This document shows, piece by piece, positions 54,281 to 63,448 of a stretch of DNA of 64,000 nt (the first letter of the stretch is position 1; every line of letters starts with the position of its first letter). This stretch comes from Polaribacter sp. Hel1_85 (GTDB lineage Bacteria; Bacteroidota; Bacteroidia; Flavobacteriales; Flavobacteriaceae). Both the position numbers and the translations under genes were made by a program. The DNA lies in contig NZ_JPDS01000002.1 in assembly GCF_000766795.1 (NCBI RefSeq), forward strand, positions 811,001 to 875,000, given 5' to 3'. A model generated the notes under the pieces. The model saw only the letters and a program-made list of their open reading frames with translations, was not told the origin of the DNA and searched no databases.

Positions 54281-57200
54281 ATGAAAAATTATTACTTATT
54301 AGCATTATTCTGTGGTTTTTATATGTTAAATACATATTCACAAATACCACAAAATAACGATTTACAAAATGCAATAACCATTACATCATTACCTTTTTTA
54401 GATGCAAATGTACAAACTCAAAATGCAACTGATGATTCAGGTTTAGATGCTATTTCTTGCAACGTTGGAGTTTATTCTAAGGTATATTATAAATTTATTC
54501 CAGGAACAAATGTAACACTATCTATTAATATTACTAATGGACAATCTAATAGTTTTATTATACCAACAGAATCTAATACTAATAACCCTTTAAACACATC
54601 AGAACTAACTTTAGTAAATGATATCTCTTGTAATTTTAGAGAAAATTTGTCTTTAGATTTAATAGCAGGAAAGATATATATATTTTTAATAAGCAATCCA
54701 GATTCAGAAACAGATATACAATTCTATGTAGAAAATAATGCAGACATTATTGATTTTCCAGACGAGAATTTTAAAAATGCTTTAGTGTTGCAAACAAACC
54801 CTGTAATAGATTTGAATGACGATGGAGAAATACAAAAAAATGAAGCTTTTTTTACTAATAAAATTTCGATCCTTAGAAGTCAAAATGTGTCAGATTTAAC
54901 AGGTTTAGAATATTTTAAAAACTTAATTTTTTTATATTGTGATAGTGCACTTAATTCTATTAATGTATCTAATAATACTTTATTAGAAGAGATTTCTTTT
55001 AGCGGAATTGGGGTTTCTAACATAGATTTGACTAATAATACTGCATTAAAAAAAATATCCACTTATTTTAGCTCTTTAACTAACTTAGATGTATCTAATA
55101 ATATTTTATTAGAAGAACTTCTTTGTAGTGAAAATAAAATATCGTCTATAAACCTATCTGAAAATACTGCGCTAACTTATATAAATATTTCCCAAACACC
55201 TTTAACAAGCTTAGATCTCTCTAATAATATTAATTTAGAAGATATTTATTGTCCTAATAATAAATTGACAAGTTTGGATCTATCTAATAATATTAATCTA
55301 AAGGAGGTTTCTTGTAATTCAAATGAATTAACTTCTTTAATTCTTGATAATAATAACAAATTAATTGACCTTCGAGCAGGTCGTAATCAATTAAATACGT
55401 TAGATATTTCTAATAATACTAATTTAGAAACTTTACATCTTGAATTAAATAATTTAACAGCAATAGATGTTTCTAAAAATACGAATCTTAAAATTTTAAG
55501 TTTAGCGGCTAACAAATTAAATACTTTAGATATATCAAATAATTTAGCATTAAGGGATATTGGTATATGGTATAATGAAATATATGATTTAGATGTTTCT
55601 AATCATATGTTACTTGAACATCTTTATATGCATTTTAATAACAATACAATTGATCTTTCTAATAATACAGATCTTGTTACGTTTTGGGGATCTGGACTTT
55701 CATCAATAGATTTATCAAATAACAGTAAACTTAGAAGTATTGATGTTTACAATTCATTTTTAAGTACAATAGATATATCTAACAACCCATTAGTTTCAGA
55801 TATATCTATTGCTAGTAACGAGTTTTTAAAACAGATAAACTTAAAAAATGGAGGTAATACAGTTTACGACCAAACAATAAATAATTACACTACAAATAGT
55901 GGGGATGAAAGGAGTATTTATTCCTCTTTTTATGTGAAAAATAATCCATTATTAAACTTTATCTGTGTAGATGAAATAAATTATGCTATTAATAAATTTA
56001 CTGAAATAGATTCTCATACAACTTTTGTAGATAATTGTAATAATTTAGAAGATAGTAATAGTATTATTGGTAAAGTTCTTTTTGATGAAGACAACAACGG
56101 TTGTACAACAGAAGATGTAAAACTAAATAACATTCTTTTAAATGCTACGGATGGCACAACAAACTATGGAGCATATACAAATTTAGAAGGGAGTTTTACG
56201 CTAAACCTAAATGAAAACACCTATACAACAGCATTGGTTAATATTCCTGACTATTACACCATAAACCCAGCTTCACTTACCACAACTTTTACAGGTTCTA
56301 ACAACGAGGATATGGCAGATTTTTGCCTAACCGCAAACCAGACAGTTAGTGATGTAAACATTATTCTTTTACCTATTACAGAAGCGCGCCCGGGTTTTGA
56401 TGCGAACTATCAATTAGTCTATGAAAATGTTGGAACAACCGTTTTAAGCGGAACCGTAGAATTAGAGTTTGATAGCAGTTTTCAGAGTTTTGTTTCTTCA
56501 GTTCCTAGTGAAGATAATAGCACAACGAATACTATTTCCTTTAATTATCAAAATTTAAAACCATTCGAGAAAAAAATAATTGAAGTTGCTTTAAATACAT
56601 TTACACCACCAACTGTTAACGATAGAGATATTTTAAATTTAACGGCAAGTATTACTCCAATAATGGGAGATTTTACAACTACTAATAATGTGTTTTCTTT
56701 AAATCAAACAGTTGTAAATTCATTTGACCCAAATGATAAACAAGTTTTACAAGGAAATAAAATTACTTTACCAGAAACTTCTAATTATCTAGATTACTTA
56801 ATTCGTTTCCAAAATACGGGCTCTGCAAGTGCAATAAATGTGTTATTAACAGATTTATTGGATGAAAAATTAGATTGGCAAACGTTAAAACCAATATCAT
56901 CTAGTCATAATTATTCAGTAGAAATTATAAATAATAGTTTTGTGAAATTTACTTTTAACAATATCAACCTTCCTTCTGAACAAGTAAATGAACCAGAAAG
57001 TCATGGTTTTATAGCGTTTAAAATTAAACCAAAAACAGATGTAGCTGTTGGTGATATAATAACAGGAAAAGCAAAAATCTATTTTGATTATAACCTTCCA
57101 ATTATTACAAACATTGTTAGTACAGAGGTTGTAACTACCTTATCTATTACAAAAAATGACGTAGGATCAAAAATTGACGTATATCCAAACCCAGTAAATA

Positions 57201-57394
57201 ATGTTCTTATGATTAAAAATATTGATAATCTAATTATCAATAAACTAGAAATTTATGATATTAACGGCAAAAAAGTAGCTGTAAAGAACAGCTCTTTTGA
57301 TAAGGTTAATTTCAGAAATTTTGATACTGGTGTTTACTTTGTAAAGTTTTTTACTGATAATGGAATTTTATATAAAAAAGTTCTAAAGAAATAA
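54281..57394 (+). CDS. T9SS-secreted leucine-rich-repeat surface protein
   Basis: This 1037-aa protein starts at ATG 54281 with a signal peptide (MKNYYLLALFCGFYMLNTYSQ). Residues ~20-150 form a beta-rich N-terminal domain. Then come about 15 LRR-like units of ~21 residues (LTSLDLSNNINLEDIYCPNN pattern, to ~residue 540), and Ig-like/DUF7619-type domains (SFDPNDKQVLQGN...YLDYLIRFQNTG, IYFDYNLPIITNIVSTEV). A type A T9SS sorting domain runs from ~965 (IDVYPNPVNNVLMIKN, GVYFVKFFTDNG). It is probably displayed on the cell surface. The binding partner is unknown. Confidence 0.9.
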   Translation: MKNYYLLALFCGFYMLNTYSQIPQNNDLQNAITITSLPFLDANVQTQNATDDSGLDAISCNVGVYSKVYYKFIPGTNVTLSINITNGQSNSFIIPTESNTNNPLNTSELTLVNDISCNFRENLSLDLIAGKIYIFLISNPDSETDIQFYVENNADIIDFPDENFKNALVLQTNPVIDLNDDGEIQKNEAFFTNKISILRSQNVSDLTGLEYFKNLIFLYCDSALNSINVSNNTLLEEISFSGIGVSNIDLTNNTALKKISTYFSSLTNLDVSNNILLEELLCSENKISSINLSENTALTYINISQTPLTSLDLSNNINLEDIYCPNNKLTSLDLSNNINLKEVSCNSNELTSLILDNNNKLIDLRAGRNQLNTLDISNNTNLETLHLELNNLTAIDVSKNTNLKILSLAANKLNTLDISNNLALRDIGIWYNEIYDLDVSNHMLLEHLYMHFNNNTIDLSNNTDLVTFWGSGLSSIDLSNNSKLRSIDVYNSFLSTIDISNNPLVSDISIASNEFLKQINLKNGGNTVYDQTINNYTTNSGDERSIYSSFYVKNNPLLNFICVDEINYAINKFTEIDSHTTFVDNCNNLEDSNSIIGKVLFDEDNNGCTTEDVKLNNILLNATDGTTNYGAYTNLEGSFTLNLNENTYTTALVNIPDYYTINPASLTTTFTGSNNEDMADFCLTANQTVSDVNIILLPITEARPGFDANYQLVYENVGTTVLSGTVELEFDSSFQSFVSSVPSEDNSTTNTISFNYQNLKPFEKKIIEVALNTFTPPTVNDRDILNLTASITPIMGDFTTTNNVFSLNQTVVNSFDPNDKQVLQGNKITLPETSNYLDYLIRFQNTGSASAINVLLTDLLDEKLDWQTLKPISSSHNYSVEIINNSFVKFTFNNINLPSEQVNEPESHGFIAFKIKPKTDVAVGDIITGKAKIYFDYNLPIITNIVSTEVVTTLSITKNDVGSKIDVYPNPVNNVLMIKNIDNLIINKLEIYDINGKKVAVKNSSFDKVNFRNFDTGVYFVKFFTDNGILYKKVLKK

Positions 57395-57435
57395 ATTATA
57401 CTATTTTAGCGAACTAACTGAAAATTTCTAAAAAC

Positions 57436-60045
57436 TTGGCAAAACCGAAAGCAAAAAAGGTAACTCCCTTAATGAAACAATACAATGCCATCAAGAATAA
57501 ATATCCTGATGCTATGTTACTTTTTCGTGTGGGAGATTTCTACGAAACTTTTAGTGAAGACGCCAAAAAAGCAGCTGGAGTTTTAGGTATTACATTAACA
57601 AAACGTGGTGCAGGAAGTGAAACTGAAACTGCTTTGGCAGGTTTTCCTCATCATTCTTTAAATACGTATTTACCAAAATTGGTAAAAGCCGGAATGCGTG
57701 TTGCTATTTGCGATCAGTTAGAAGATCCTAAAATGACCAAAACCATTGTAAAACGTGGTGTTACAGAATTAGTAACTCCTGGAGTTTCTTTAAACGACGA
57801 AGTTTTACAAACCAAAACTAATAACTTTTTAGCGGCAGTTCATTTTGATAAAAAACAACTCGGAATTTCATTTTTAGATGTTTCTACTGGAGAATATTTG
57901 GTGGCTCAAGGAAATGCAGAATACATCGATAAGTTATTGCAAAACTTTAATCCGAGTGAAGTTTTAGTTCAAAAGCAAAACAAACAACAGTTTTTAGAGC
58001 TTTTTGAAAACAGATATTATACTTTTTATTTAGATGATTGGGTTTTTCAACCTGAATATGCAAACGAAACTTTACAAAATCATTTTGAAGTAAAAAGCTT
58101 AAAAGGTTTTGGAGTTCAAGATTTAAAATACGGAATTATTGCTGCTGGTGCAGTGTTGTATTATTTGTCAGAAACGCAACATAATCAGCTAAAACACATT
58201 CAACATATTAGCAGAATTGCTGAAGACAATTATGTTTGGATGGACAGATTTACAGTCAGAAATTTAGAGCTTTACAATCCGAATTCTATAAATGCAGTTA
58301 CGCTGTTAAATGTAATTGATAAAACTATTTCACCAATGGGTGGACGTTTATTAAAACGTTGGTTGGCACTTCCTTTAAAAAATATTGACGCCATTAAAAA
58401 CCGTCATGAATTGGTAAAGTTTTTTATAGATTCTGATGATTTTTCTCAGACGGTAACCTATCAATTAAAACAAATATCCGATTTAGAAAGATTAATTTCT
58501 AAAGTTGCCACTGGTAAAGCTTCTCCAAGAGAAATTGTACTTTTAAAAGATTCTTTAAAAGCAATTTTACCTATAAAATCATCCGCAGAAAACAGCAAAA
58601 ACAAAGCAGTAAAAGCATTAGGAAATCAATTGCATACTTGTAATGATTTAATTGCTAAAATTTCTGATACTTTGTTTGATGATGCTCCTGTAAACATCAA
58701 TAAAGGAAATGCAATTGCAGATGGCGTTCATCAAGAATTAGATGATTTACGCGCCATTTCTAACTCTGGAAAAGAGTATTTAGATAATATGCTAAAACGT
58801 GAAACAGAACGCACAGGAATCTCTAGTTTAAAGATTGCGTTCAACAATGTTTTTGGCTATTATATTGAAGTTAGAAATACACACAAAGACAAGGTTCCTG
58901 AAGAATGGATTCGTAAACAAACATTAGTTTCTGCTGAAAGATATATTACTGAAGAACTAAAAGAATACGAAACTAAAATTCTGGGTGCTGAAGAAAAAAT
59001 AGCGAAATTAGAGCAAGAGATTTTTTCTAAATTATTACAATATATCATTCAATTTGTACAAAAAGTACAAGAAAACGCGCAAATTATTGCAAAAATTGAC
59101 TGTTTAATGTCTTTTTCTGTTTTAGCAATTGATAACAATTATGTGCGCCCAATTATGGATGAAAGCACAGATTTAGATATTAAAAATGGACGTCATCCTG
59201 TTATAGAAAAACAGTTACCAATAGATCAAACGTATATTGCAAATGATGTTGTGTTGAATAGAAATCAGCAACAAATTATTATGATTACTGGTCCCAATAT
59301 GTCTGGTAAATCAGCAATTTTAAGGCAAACTGCTTTGATTGTTTTATTGGCACAAATGGGAAGTTATGTGCCTGCTCAAAATGCAAAAATTGGAATTGTA
59401 GATAAGATTTTTACCAGAGTTGGCGCCAGTGATAATATTTCTATGGGAGAATCTACTTTTATGGTAGAAATGAACGAAACTGCTTCTATCTTAAATAACG
59501 TTTCTGAGCGTAGTTTAATTTTATTAGATGAAATTGGTAGAGGAACTTCTACTTATGATGGAATTTCGATTGCCTGGGCCATTTCTGAGTTCTTACACGA
59601 ACACCCAACCAAAGCAAAAACGTTGTTTGCTACACATTATCACGAACTCAATGAAATGACCACCACTTTTGAGCGTATTAAAAACTTTAATGTGTCTGTA
59701 AAAGAGTTAGAAGATACTATTATTTTCTTGCGTAAATTGGTTTCTGGGGGCTCTAATCACAGTTTTGGAATTCATGTTGCCAAATTAGCTGGAATGCCAA
59801 ATATGGTGATTCATAGAGCGAATAAAATTTTGGCGCAACTAGAAAAAAACAACAAAAATTCTGAAGTTAAAGACGTTTTAAAACAAACGCAAGAAGAAGA
59901 AATGCAATTGAGTTTCTTTCAATTAGATGATCCTTTGTTAGAAAATATTAAAGAAGAAATTTTAGCCACTAATATTGATACTTTAACACCTATTGAAGCA
60001 TTGATGAAATTGAACGAAATTAAACGAATGTTGATTAAAAAGTAA
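57436..60045 (+). CDS. mutS: DNA mismatch repair protein MutS
   Basis: This 869-aa protein starts at TTG 57436 (no usable ATG before [17 protein letters not shown]). The N-terminal mismatch-contact motif is [14 protein letters not shown] (about residues 30-43). The ATPase has Walker [13 protein letters not shown] (from residue 616), Walker [16 protein letters not shown] and FATHYHEL. It recognises mismatches as a dimer. The length is normal for a bacterial MutS1. Confidence 0.97.
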   Translation: MAKPKAKKVTPLMKQYNAIKNKYPDAMLLFRVGDFYETFSEDAKKAAGVLGITLTKRGAGSETETALAGFPHHSLNTYLPKLVKAGMRVAICDQLEDPKMTKTIVKRGVTELVTPGVSLNDEVLQTKTNNFLAAVHFDKKQLGISFLDVSTGEYLVAQGNAEYIDKLLQNFNPSEVLVQKQNKQQFLELFENRYYTFYLDDWVFQPEYANETLQNHFEVKSLKGFGVQDLKYGIIAAGAVLYYLSETQHNQLKHIQHISRIAEDNYVWMDRFTVRNLELYNPNSINAVTLLNVIDKTISPMGGRLLKRWLALPLKNIDAIKNRHELVKFFIDSDDFSQTVTYQLKQISDLERLISKVATGKASPREIVLLKDSLKAILPIKSSAENSKNKAVKALGNQLHTCNDLIAKISDTLFDDAPVNINKGNAIADGVHQELDDLRAISNSGKEYLDNMLKRETERTGISSLKIAFNNVFGYYIEVRNTHKDKVPEEWIRKQTLVSAERYITEELKEYETKILGAEEKIAKLEQEIFSKLLQYIIQFVQKVQENAQIIAKIDCLMSFSVLAIDNNYVRPIMDESTDLDIKNGRHPVIEKQLPIDQTYIANDVVLNRNQQQIIMITGPNMSGKSAILRQTALIVLLAQMGSYVPAQNAKIGIVDKIFTRVGASDNISMGESTFMVEMNETASILNNVSERSLILLDEIGRGTSTYDGISIAWAISEFLHEHPTKAKTLFATHYHELNEMTTTFERIKNFNVSVKELEDTIIFLRKLVSGGSNHSFGIHVAKLAGMPNMVIHRANKILAQLEKNNKNSEVKDVLKQTQEEEMQLSFFQLDDPLLENIKEEILATNIDTLTPIEALMKLNEIKRMLIKK

Positions 60046-60050
60046 GATAC

Positions 60051-60183
60051 TGTCATTCCGAACATAAATGGAGGAATCTCAAATTAAGAATAATTATAAA
60101 ATGAAATTTCTCTACTACTTTTTTGCTACGCAAGCTACAATCAAACAAAATGCCTTTTGTTTTCAGTAATGCTCGAAATGACA
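60051..60183. repeat. Palindromic intergenic element 1 (TGTCATTCCGA / TCGAAATGACA ends)
   Basis: Termini TGTCATTCCGA (60051-60061) and TCGAAATGACA (60173-60183) form a near-perfect inverted repeat around AT-rich sequence. Inside, GGAATCTC and GAAATTTCTC echo the second element at 60225-60307. Confidence 0.7.
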
Positions 60184-60224
60184 TTTTAGAATCTATTATT
60201 ATATTTAATAAATTTAATAACAAC

Positions 60225-60307
60225 TTGTCATTTCGAATGAAACAAAGTGAAATTGAGAAATCTTAAACTATATGTTGTAAGATTTCTCCACAAAGTCGAA
60301 ATGACAA
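60225..60307. repeat. Palindromic intergenic element 2 (TTGTCATTTCGA ends)
   Basis: Termini TTGTCATTTCGA (60225-60236) and TCGAAATGACAA (60296-60307) are a perfect 12-bp inverted repeat. An inner pair, GAGAAATCTTA (60255-60265) and TAAGATTTCTC (60278-60288), pairs perfectly. It is an 83-bp MITE-like or REP-like unit in the 287-bp gap between mutS and the next gene. Confidence 0.8.
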
Positions 60308-60332
60308 AACAGGGTGAAAAAGAAAAAAAATA

Positions 60333-60788
60333 ATGGTAAACAATTTAGAACAAGGTTTTTTCGGAATTGGAATTCAGAATGGAAAAACTCCAGAAAATTT
60401 AGGTGTACTTTGGCGTTCTGCACAAAACATGGGTGCTAGTTTTATTTTTACCATTGGTAATCGTTATGCAAAACAAGCTTGTGATACGCATAAAGCTATT
60501 GGTGCAATGCCTTATTTTCATTACGAAACCTTTGAAGATTTCTTTAATAATTTACCCAAAGGCGCCATGTTAGTTGGTGTAGAATTAGATGAAAAAGCGG
60601 TACAATTAGAAACTTTTACACACCCAAAACGTTGCGTTTATTTATTAGGAGCAGAAGATCATGGAATGTCTAAAATTGCCATCGAAAAATCGCATCATTT
60701 GGTAAAATTTAAATCTGAATTAAGCTTAAATGTTTCTGTTGCTGGCAGTATTATCATGTACGATAGACAAGCTAAATTGAATTTTTAA
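60333..60788 (+). CDS. TrmH-family RNA methyltransferase
   Basis: This 151-aa SPOUT protein has PENLGVLWRSAQNMGASFIFTIG (motif 1), YLLGAEDHGMS (motif 2) and LNVSVAGSIIMYDR (motif 3). Its size is similar to TrmL-type tRNA methylases; the exact position methylated cannot be read. It is the second TrmH-type gene in the window and is not closely similar to 53664-54215. Confidence 0.87.
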   Translation: MVNNLEQGFFGIGIQNGKTPENLGVLWRSAQNMGASFIFTIGNRYAKQACDTHKAIGAMPYFHYETFEDFFNNLPKGAMLVGVELDEKAVQLETFTHPKRCVYLLGAEDHGMSKIAIEKSHHLVKFKSELSLNVSVAGSIIMYDRQAKLNF

Positions 60789-60853
60789 GGTTTTATAAAA
60801 TAAAAAGTGCATCAAAGAAATAGTACTTTATTATTTATATTAAAATAACTCAG

Positions 60854-60861
60854 TATCTTTG
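60854..60861 (+). promoter_or_regulatory. -7 box (TATCTTTG) of tatA
   Basis: This is a TAnnTTTG match 4 bp before the tatA ATG, so the transcript is probably near-leaderless. Confidence 0.55.
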
Positions 60862-60865
60862 CAGT

Positions 60866-61147
60866 ATGAATACATCTTTCCTTTTTATTAGTGGTCCAGA
60901 AATTATGGTGATTATGTTAATCGTAGTCATGGTTTTTGGTGCAGATAAAATTCCTGAAATAGCTAGAGGATTAGGTAAAGGAATGCGTCAGGTTAAAGAC
61001 GCAACTAACGATATTAAAAAAGAAATTAAAGACAGTTCTGAAAAAAACGGAATTGATGTAGATGTAACTAAAAACATCAACAAAGAAATTAGCCGTGTAA
61101 AAGACAATATTGATGATATTACAGGTCCTATAAAAAGGAATATGTAA
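60866..61147 (+). CDS. tatA: Sec-independent (Tat) translocase subunit TatA
   Basis: This 93-aa protein has an N-terminal TM helix (FLFISGPEIMVIMLIVVMVF), the conserved hinge FGADKIPEIARGLGKGM, an amphipathic helix and a charged tail. It is TatA/TatB-like; Bacteroidota usually have a single TatA type. It builds the Tat export pore. tatC is not adjacent. Confidence 0.92.
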   Translation: MNTSFLFISGPEIMVIMLIVVMVFGADKIPEIARGLGKGMRQVKDATNDIKKEIKDSSEKNGIDVDVTKNINKEISRVKDNIDDITGPIKRNM

Positions 61148-61149
61148 TC

Positions 61150-61791
61150 TTATTTCACTCTAGTAATTGTTAAACCATCTCTAATTGGTAGCAGAACCGT
61201 TTCTATTCTATCATCTTCATTTAACAACTTATTATATTCTAAAAGTACTTTTGTGTCTTTGTCTTTTGGATCTAATTTTTCTACTACTTTTCCGCTCCAA
61301 AGTACATTGTCAGACAAAATAATTCCTCCAGAATTCATTTTATCAATAATTAAATGAAAGTAATTGATGTAATTCGATTTGTCTGCATCAATAAAAACTA
61401 AATCGAACTTTTCATCAATCTCAGGAATAATTTCTAAAGCATTGCCAACATACTGTTCTATTTGATTTCTATAACCAGATTTTTCAAAGTATTTGTTCTG
61501 TAGTGTTTCTAATTCTTCATTTTTATCAATGGTAAATATTTTCCCTTCAGATGATAACCCTTCTGCTAAACACAATGCAGAATAACCTGTATAAGTGCCA
61601 ATTTCTAAAATATTTTTAGGCTGAATCAATTTGGTTATCATAGACAAAACTCTCCCTTGAAAAGCACCACTTAACATTCTTGGGTTTAATACCTTTTGCC
61701 AAGTTTCTCTACTCAATTCTTTTAGAATTTTAGGTTCTTGTTGTGAATGACTAACTACGTAATTATCTATATTTTCTGGTAAAAAATGCAT
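61150..61791 (-). CDS. Class I SAM-dependent O-methyltransferase
   Basis: This 213-aa protein starts at ATG 61791 (MHFLPENIDNYVVSHSQQ). A further 28 in-frame codons reach 61875 but lie in the palindromic repeat at 61797-61865 and are not coding. The COMT-like fold has ILEIGTYTGYSALCLAEGL (SAM motif), FDLVFIDADKSNYINYFH (metal/SAM) and GGIILSDNVLWSGKVVE. The substrate is a catechol-like or other hydroxyl compound, not assignable. It converges with tatA with only 2 bp between stop codons. Confidence 0.9.
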   Translation of the reverse strand: MHFLPENIDNYVVSHSQQEPKILKELSRETWQKVLNPRMLSGAFQGRVLSMITKLIQPKNILEIGTYTGYSALCLAEGLSSEGKIFTIDKNEELETLQNKYFEKSGYRNQIEQYVGNALEIIPEIDEKFDLVFIDADKSNYINYFHLIIDKMNSGGIILSDNVLWSGKVVEKLDPKDKDTKVLLEYNKLLNEDDRIETVLLPIRDGLTITRVK

Positions 61792-61796
61792 GTTCT

Positions 61797-61865
61797 GTCT
61801 GGTCGAGCGCAGTCGAGACCTTATTAAATTACTACTATAACCTCTCGACTGCGCTCGAGGGGACA
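61797..61865. repeat. GC-rich palindromic element abutting the O-methyltransferase start
   Basis: TCGAGCGCAGTCGAGA (61803-61818) and TCTCGACTGCGCTCGA (61843-61858) are perfect 16-bp inverted arms 24 bp apart, flanked by TGTC (61797-61800) and GACA (61862-61865). Its GC content contrasts strongly with the surroundings. It is MITE/REP-like and may form a hairpin in the leader of the gene. Confidence 0.8.
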
Positions 61866-61941
61866 AAGATTTCAAAAGTACAAAAAAACGGAATCTATAT
61901 TTCTATAAATCCCGTTTCAATCTAACAAAAAATCAAAAAAT

Positions 61942-61960
61942 GTGATTTTCTAAAAATCAC
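61942..61960 (-). terminator. Terminator after the sigma/anti-sigma operon
   Basis: GTGATTTT (61942-61949) pairs with AAAATCAC (61953-61960) around a 3-nt loop, with T6 following on the - strand. Confidence 0.8.
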
Positions 61961-61970
61961 GAAAATATCT

Positions 61971-62234
61971 TTATTTCTTTATTTTTTCTAACTCTTTCTT
62001 TAATATCTCTTTTTCTTCTTTAGTCATACAAACCTTAGTTTCTTTACATGCTTTTGCATGACCTTTATAAATTTTTGTAAGCAAATTATTCTGTTTTGTA
62101 TATAAAGAACATATTTTGCATCCTAAAAAATGAATATTTAATTTCACTTTTTCTAATAAGGTAGAAGCTCCATATTGGCTTTTATCACAAATAGTTGTGG
62201 CTTCATCGCAAGTAATTCTAAAATTTTTAAACAT
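61971..62234 (-). CDS. Mini zinc-type anti-sigma factor candidate
   Basis: This 87-aa basic protein has no TM segment. It contains HFLGCKICSLYTKQ, a His-x3-Cys-x2-Cys motif as in zinc anti-sigma (ZAS) domains, plus further cysteines (AKACKETKVCM). It starts 3 bp downstream of the ECF sigma gene. ZAS anti-sigmas often carry a sensor region that is missing here, so it may be a soluble, redox- or zinc-responsive form. Confidence rests on the motif and the neighbour. Confidence 0.65.
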   Translation of the reverse strand: MFKNFRITCDEATTICDKSQYGASTLLEKVKLNIHFLGCKICSLYTKQNNLLTKIYKGHAKACKETKVCMTKEEKEILKKELEKIKK

Positions 62235-62237
62235 TTC

Positions 62238-62822
62238 TTAAATATTAAACCAGTTATCTTCCATACATTTTCTGAGCTGTGTTCTTGCTCTATGAATAAT
62301 AACCCATAGGTTTGACGCTGTAATATTTAACTCCTTACAAATTTCTTCAGTTTCAAATTCTTGTATTGTTTTCATTCTAAAAACCAATCCATATTTTTCT
62401 GGCAATGCATCTATACAAGATTCTAACTGACTTTTTAATTCTTGATTTTCAATGGTTTTTTCAGATTGATTATCCCAACTTTGTGGCACTCTTTCTTCTA
62501 ACCAATTTCCTTCATTTTCTCCATCATCATAAAAATTCATTCTTACTTCGGCTTGTCCTTTTTTAGAATTTATTTTTCTATAATGATCTATTATTTTTCT
62601 TTTTAAAATAGATATCAACCAAGTTCTTTCTGTAGATTTTCCTTGAAAATTCTTTGCCGATTTTAATCCTGCAAAAAATGTATCTTGAACTAAATCTTTG
62701 GCTAAATCACTATTATTAACACGAACTACAGCATAATTATACATGTAATCTGCATAATTATCAATCCATTTATCTGTATTTAATACAACTTGTTCTTGTG
62801 CCATTTTAGAAATAAAAACCAA
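62238..62822 (-). CDS. ECF-type RNA polymerase sigma factor
   Basis: This 194-aa protein has region 2 (DNSDLAKDLVQDTFFAGLKSAKNF, promoter -10 melting) and region 4 with the helix-turn-helix (EICKELNITASNLWVIIHRARTQLRKCM), joined by an acidic linker. It directs transcription of a stress or envelope regulon that cannot be named. It lies 8 bp behind the NTF2-like gene and 3 bp before the anti-sigma candidate. Confidence 0.93.
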   Translation of the reverse strand: MVFISKMAQEQVVLNTDKWIDNYADYMYNYAVVRVNNSDLAKDLVQDTFFAGLKSAKNFQGKSTERTWLISILKRKIIDHYRKINSKKGQAEVRMNFYDDGENEGNWLEERVPQSWDNQSEKTIENQELKSQLESCIDALPEKYGLVFRMKTIQEFETEEICKELNITASNLWVIIHRARTQLRKCMEDNWFNI

Positions 62823-62830
62823 ATATAATG

Positions 62831-63310
62831 CTAATTTTTCTTAATCAATGAATTACAATTTCCTCTTCTTCTCATATCAACCAAATAAATAATTTCCCAA
62901 GTTCCATTATTATTAAATAACTGAAAAGAATTGGCACCACAATGACTAAATTTTCCGTTTAAATAAAACTCATAAGGTATCCAAACTGATGCTAAATTTC
63001 CATCAACTTTAAATGTATAAGAAAGTAATTTTTCTATATAGACATCTTCTGGTTTCTTATTGGCAACTCCTTTTAATAAATTAGATTTTAATTCTGTTTT
63101 TAAAATTTTTTCATCTTTCTTATTGGTAAATGTTGTTTGAATTTTAATGTCTTTATGCAATGTACTTTTTACAATAGCACTATCACCTTTATGTAATCCA
63201 TCAAAAAAGGTTTCAATAACATTTTGTATTGCTTTTTCATCAGTTTTATGCTGTGCAGATAATGTTATCGAAAAAATAAGAGCAATTACAAAAGCTATAA
63301 TTCTTGGCAT
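62831..63310 (-). CDS. Exported NTF2-like (nuclear transport factor 2 fold) protein
   Basis: This 159-aa protein has a signal peptide (MPRIIAFVIALIFSITLSAQ) and an NTF2-like cone-shaped domain (AIQNVIETFFDGLHKGDSAIVKSTLHKDIKI...FSHCGANSFQLFNNNGTWEIIYLVDMRRRG). The fold is used for small-molecule binding or simple enzymes; no function is known for this one. It is the first gene before the ECF sigma factor and probably in its operon. Confidence 0.85.
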   Translation of the reverse strand: MPRIIAFVIALIFSITLSAQHKTDEKAIQNVIETFFDGLHKGDSAIVKSTLHKDIKIQTTFTNKKDEKILKTELKSNLLKGVANKKPEDVYIEKLLSYTFKVDGNLASVWIPYEFYLNGKFSHCGANSFQLFNNNGTWEIIYLVDMRRRGNCNSLIKKN

Positions 63311-63448
63311 AAAGTTTATTTTTTGAAAAACTAAAACTAAGCAAAAAATTAACTGCTTTTAAAAAAGTAGTTAAGATTAACGAAATATTAACTTGTTTTA
63401 TATCTCGTTATATTTCTTACATTTACAAGATTAAAAAAAGCGAAAAAT

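Noticed and set aside
61792..61875. N-terminal extension of the O-methyltransferase
   Set aside because: The added 28 codons read through a palindromic repeat; family homology begins at MHFLPENID.
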